Under the pieces are notes generated by a model. The model searched no databases and was not told the origin of the DNA. It saw only the letters and a list, made by a program, of their open reading frames with translations. Made by a program: the position numbers and the translations under genes. Shown piece after piece: positions 62,531 through 64,000 of a stretch of DNA of 64,000 nucleotides; position 1 is the stretch's first letter; the number at the start of each line of letters is the position of its first letter. The stretch is from assembly GCA_028280305.1 (NCBI GenBank), contig JANQMC010000082.1, positions 1 through 64,000 on the forward strand, in the 5' to 3' direction. Source of the stretch: Pelagibius sp. GTDB taxonomy: Bacteria > Pseudomonadota > Alphaproteobacteria > Kiloniellales > Kiloniellaceae.

Positions 62531-63418
62531 TTACTCCGCAAAGCGTTCCACCAGGAAGTCGACGAAGCACCGCACCCTGGCGGAGAGATGACGGCCGGGC
62601 GGATAGACCACGCGGATGGCGCTGTCGGGTCCGTGGTACTGCGGCAGCACCTGGACCAGCCGCCCCGCCTTCAGGTCCGGCCCGATCAGCCAGAGCGGCA
62701 GGAGCACAAGGCCGATACCGGCCAGCGCCGACTCCCTCAGGATCATGGGGTTGTTGGTCTCCAGGTTGCCGCTGACCGTGACCATGGTTTCATGCCCGGA
62801 GTCGTCAACGACATGCCAGTCGTGGCGCTGCGCCCGATAGGTGTAGACAAGGCAGTTGTGATCGGTGAGTTCACCGATCCGCCCGGGCGCCCCCTTGGCG
62901 TGGAGATAATGCGGCGCCGCGGCGATGACCCGGCGGTTGGTCGCGAGACGGCGGCCGATCAGGCTGGAGTCCTCCAAGTCGCCGATCCGCAGACCGACAT
63001 CGAAGCCTTCCTCGACCAGGTTCACGAAGCGGTCGTTTACGTCGACATCGACCGCCAGCTCGGGATAGCGGGCGAGAAACTCCGGCAAAACCGGCATCAT
63101 ATGGAGAATCCCGAAACCGGTCGGCAGGCTGACCCGCAGCCGGCCGCGGGGCGTCGCGCGCAGGCTGGAGACCGCCGCCGCCGCGTCTTCCAGGTCGGCC
63201 AGGGCGCGGCTCGCCCGCTCGTAGAAAGCCGCTCCCTCCTCGGTCAGGCTGAGACGCCGGGTGGTGCGGTTGAACAGGCGCACGGCCAGACGGTCCTCAA
63301 GCCGCCCGATCTGCTTGCTGACCGCCGAGGGGGTCAGATCCAGGGCCCGCGCCGCCGCCGAGAAACTGCCTTCGCGCACCGTTCTTACGAAAACCGGAAG
63401 CCCTTCCAGACCGTCCAT
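62531..63418 (-). CDS. LysR family transcriptional regulator
   Basis: A 295-residue LysR protein. The winged-helix domain (VREGSFSAAARALDLTPSAV, then SKQIGRLEDRLAVRLFNRTT) is followed by the periplasmic-binding-like effector domain (PRGRLRVSLPTGFG, LAVDVDVNDRFVNLVEEGFD). The subgroup with 'DRFVDLVEEGFDVA' commonly regulates oxidoreductases or exporters next to it. The start is ATG 63418. An inverted repeat with 9-bp arms lies 9 bp upstream, suitable for binding by this regulator. The divergent gene is a small protein. Confidence 0.93.
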   Translation of the reverse strand: MDGLEGLPVFVRTVREGSFSAAARALDLTPSAVSKQIGRLEDRLAVRLFNRTTRRLSLTEEGAAFYERASRALADLEDAAAAVSSLRATPRGRLRVSLPTGFGILHMMPVLPEFLARYPELAVDVDVNDRFVNLVEEGFDVGLRIGDLEDSSLIGRRLATNRRVIAAAPHYLHAKGAPGRIGELTDHNCLVYTYRAQRHDWHVVDDSGHETMVTVSGNLETNNPMILRESALAGIGLVLLPLWLIGPDLKAGRLVQVLPQYHGPDSAIRVVYPPGRHLSARVRCFVDFLVERFAE

Positions 63419-63427
63419 TACACCCTC

Positions 63428-63450
63428 ATTTATGCCGTTCAGGCATAAAT
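63428..63450. promoter_or_regulatory. LysR-type inverted repeat upstream of the regulator
   Basis: atttatgcc (63428-63436), a 5-bp spacer and ggcataaat (63442-63450) form a perfect 9-bp inverted repeat, 9 bp before the LysR start codon. A third half-word atgcc follows at about 63454. The position and T-N11-A-like symmetry fit an autoregulatory site. Confidence 0.7.
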
Positions 63451-63548
63451 CATATGCCAATGAGCCAGATTATCAAACAGGAGGAATGAACGTAGCTTTA
63501 CAGCAGATCGGGGCCGCTTGGCCTCGCCAACCGTCAGGAGAAGCGATC

Positions 63549-63779
63549 ATGACCCAAGCTTCGATACCTCAGCCGCCGATATCCACAGCAATCGATCTGC
63601 AACGGCCCGGCGCCTTGACCCCCGCCCAGTTGGAGCGTGCTCTTGCCCGGGGCCGGCATCTTCAGGGAATGGCGGTGCGCAGCGCCTTTTCGCGGCTGTT
63701 CAATCGCCTGTTCAGTCACCTCTTCCCTGCGGCCTCGCCGCGCGACCGGACACTCGGCCGGAAGACTCAAGCCTGCTGA
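63549..63779 (+). CDS. Small basic hypothetical protein (76 residues)
   Basis: ATG 63549 behind GTCAGGAG. The N-terminal half (MTQASIPQPPISTAIDLQRP) is proline-rich and the C-terminal half has an Arg-rich amphipathic helix (LARGRHLQGMAVRSAFSRLF, then NRLFSHLF). An alternative start at ATG 63486, after GAGGA, would add 21 residues. I recognise no family. It diverges from the LysR gene and could be its target. It overlaps the end of the convergent MFS gene by 13 bp. Confidence 0.6.
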   Translation: MTQASIPQPPISTAIDLQRPGALTPAQLERALARGRHLQGMAVRSAFSRLFNRLFSHLFPAASPRDRTLGRKTQAC

Positions 63780-64000
63780 GCGAAGGGCGTTCCGTCGGCC
63801 TGGGGATCGCGGATCCCCCACAGTAGAGCGAGGCCGGCAACAAAGAAGATCAGGATCGTCGCCATGCCGGCGCGCTGGCTGTCGGCCATAACCGTCACCC
63901 AGCCGACCAGGGCCGGGCCCAGAAAGGCGGTCGCCTTGCCGGAAAGCGCATAGAGGCCGAAGAACTCGGCGCGCAGATCCGGCGGCGCAATCCGCGCCAT
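63767..64000 (-). CDS. MFS transporter (UMF1-like), C-terminal part
   Basis: The last 77 residues of a larger protein that continues past the right edge. The fragment MARIAPPDLRAEFFGLYALS, then GKATAFLGPALVGWVTVMAD and the last helix ATILIFFVAGLALLWGIRD match the end of UMF1/Atg22-type MFS permeases. The first Met seen may be internal. The tail AQADGTPFAQQA-type segment is soluble. Confidence 0.8.
   Translation of the reverse strand: MARIAPPDLRAEFFGLYALSGKATAFLGPALVGWVTVMADSQRAGMATILIFFVAGLALLWGIRDPQADGTPFAQQA

Overview
This window looks like chromosomal DNA from a GC-rich alphaproteobacterium, probably a Rhodospirillales or Kiloniellales-type marine or saline lineage. That placement is inferred from gene order and family content. 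The hemC-hemD-mic60-hemY operon runs divergently from tsaD-gpsA-yciI-EVE-acs, and DUF1674, htpX, rsmB, rpe, heparinase and purH follow in an order familiar from alphaproteobacteria. A DmdA-like protein and a TRAP transporter fit a marine heterotroph. Nothing indicates a plasmid, prophage or CRISPR locus. One insertion sequence is present.

Layout. 1-2.7 kb: an M48 metalloprotease lipoprotein broken by a fold-back at the left edge, a nuclease-like protein and a proline iminopeptidase. 2.7-3.7 kb: a short AT-rich island with one membrane protein, next to tRNA-Arg(CCT). 3.8-10.2 kb: DUF423, a GT25 glycosyltransferase, an SDR, PhhB, a zincin, then a Rieske protein divergent from a SufR-like regulator across a perfect 19-bp inverted repeat. 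10.2-18.6 kb: uracil-DNA glycosylase/sirtuin, LMW phosphatase/fructosamine kinase, a DMT transporter, a nitrilase-family enzyme/ThpR, an aldo/keto reductase, a FIST sensor and TesA. 18.8-25.4 kb: the YbbA/YbbP ABC pair, a BI-1 protein, an SDR, a TauE/SafE permease and DUF1330. 25.57-27.37 kb: an IS1595-type element with an 8-bp target duplication, two passenger genes and a transposase broken by a 31-bp duplication, inserted inside a dispersed palindromic repeat. 27.5-30.6 kb: the DmdA-like protein, a lipoprotein with a possible Cys-His-Asp triad, TrhA and tRNA-Thr(CGT).

30.9-45.6 kb is the core housekeeping block: tetrapyrrole synthesis (hemC, hemD) with Mic60 and HemY, then tsaD, gpsA, YciI, EVE and acs. 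It is followed by a lipoprotein, a MocR regulator divergent from a flavin-binding-type protein, and a DMT exporter. 45.6-53.7 kb: an SDHAF4 homologue, htpX behind a likely sigma-32 promoter, an enolase-superfamily enzyme, rsmB, a TRAP transporter operon with an extra 41-residue membrane protein, and an isolated mini-secretin. 53.8-61.1 kb: rpe, a heparinase II/III protein, two polysaccharide genes (polyprenyl-phosphate sugar transferase and a FlaA1/CapD-type dehydratase) and purH. 61.3-64 kb: a receiver plus HPt-like protein, a LysR regulator with an inverted-repeat operator, a small protein and the end of an MFS transporter.

Several dispersed repeat families lie between genes. They are CT-rich palindromes (four copies), CGAGAC/CTTCCTCAG repeats (three), and a palindrome of about 70 bp whose two copies both begin with the TAG stop codon of the gene before them. 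The observations most worth following are the Rieske/SufR-like switch, the HTH-bearing Mic60, the isolated mini-secretin, the REC-HPt protein, the TRAP-associated micropeptide and the IS with passengers. Gene names rest on motifs read by eye; no database search was run.
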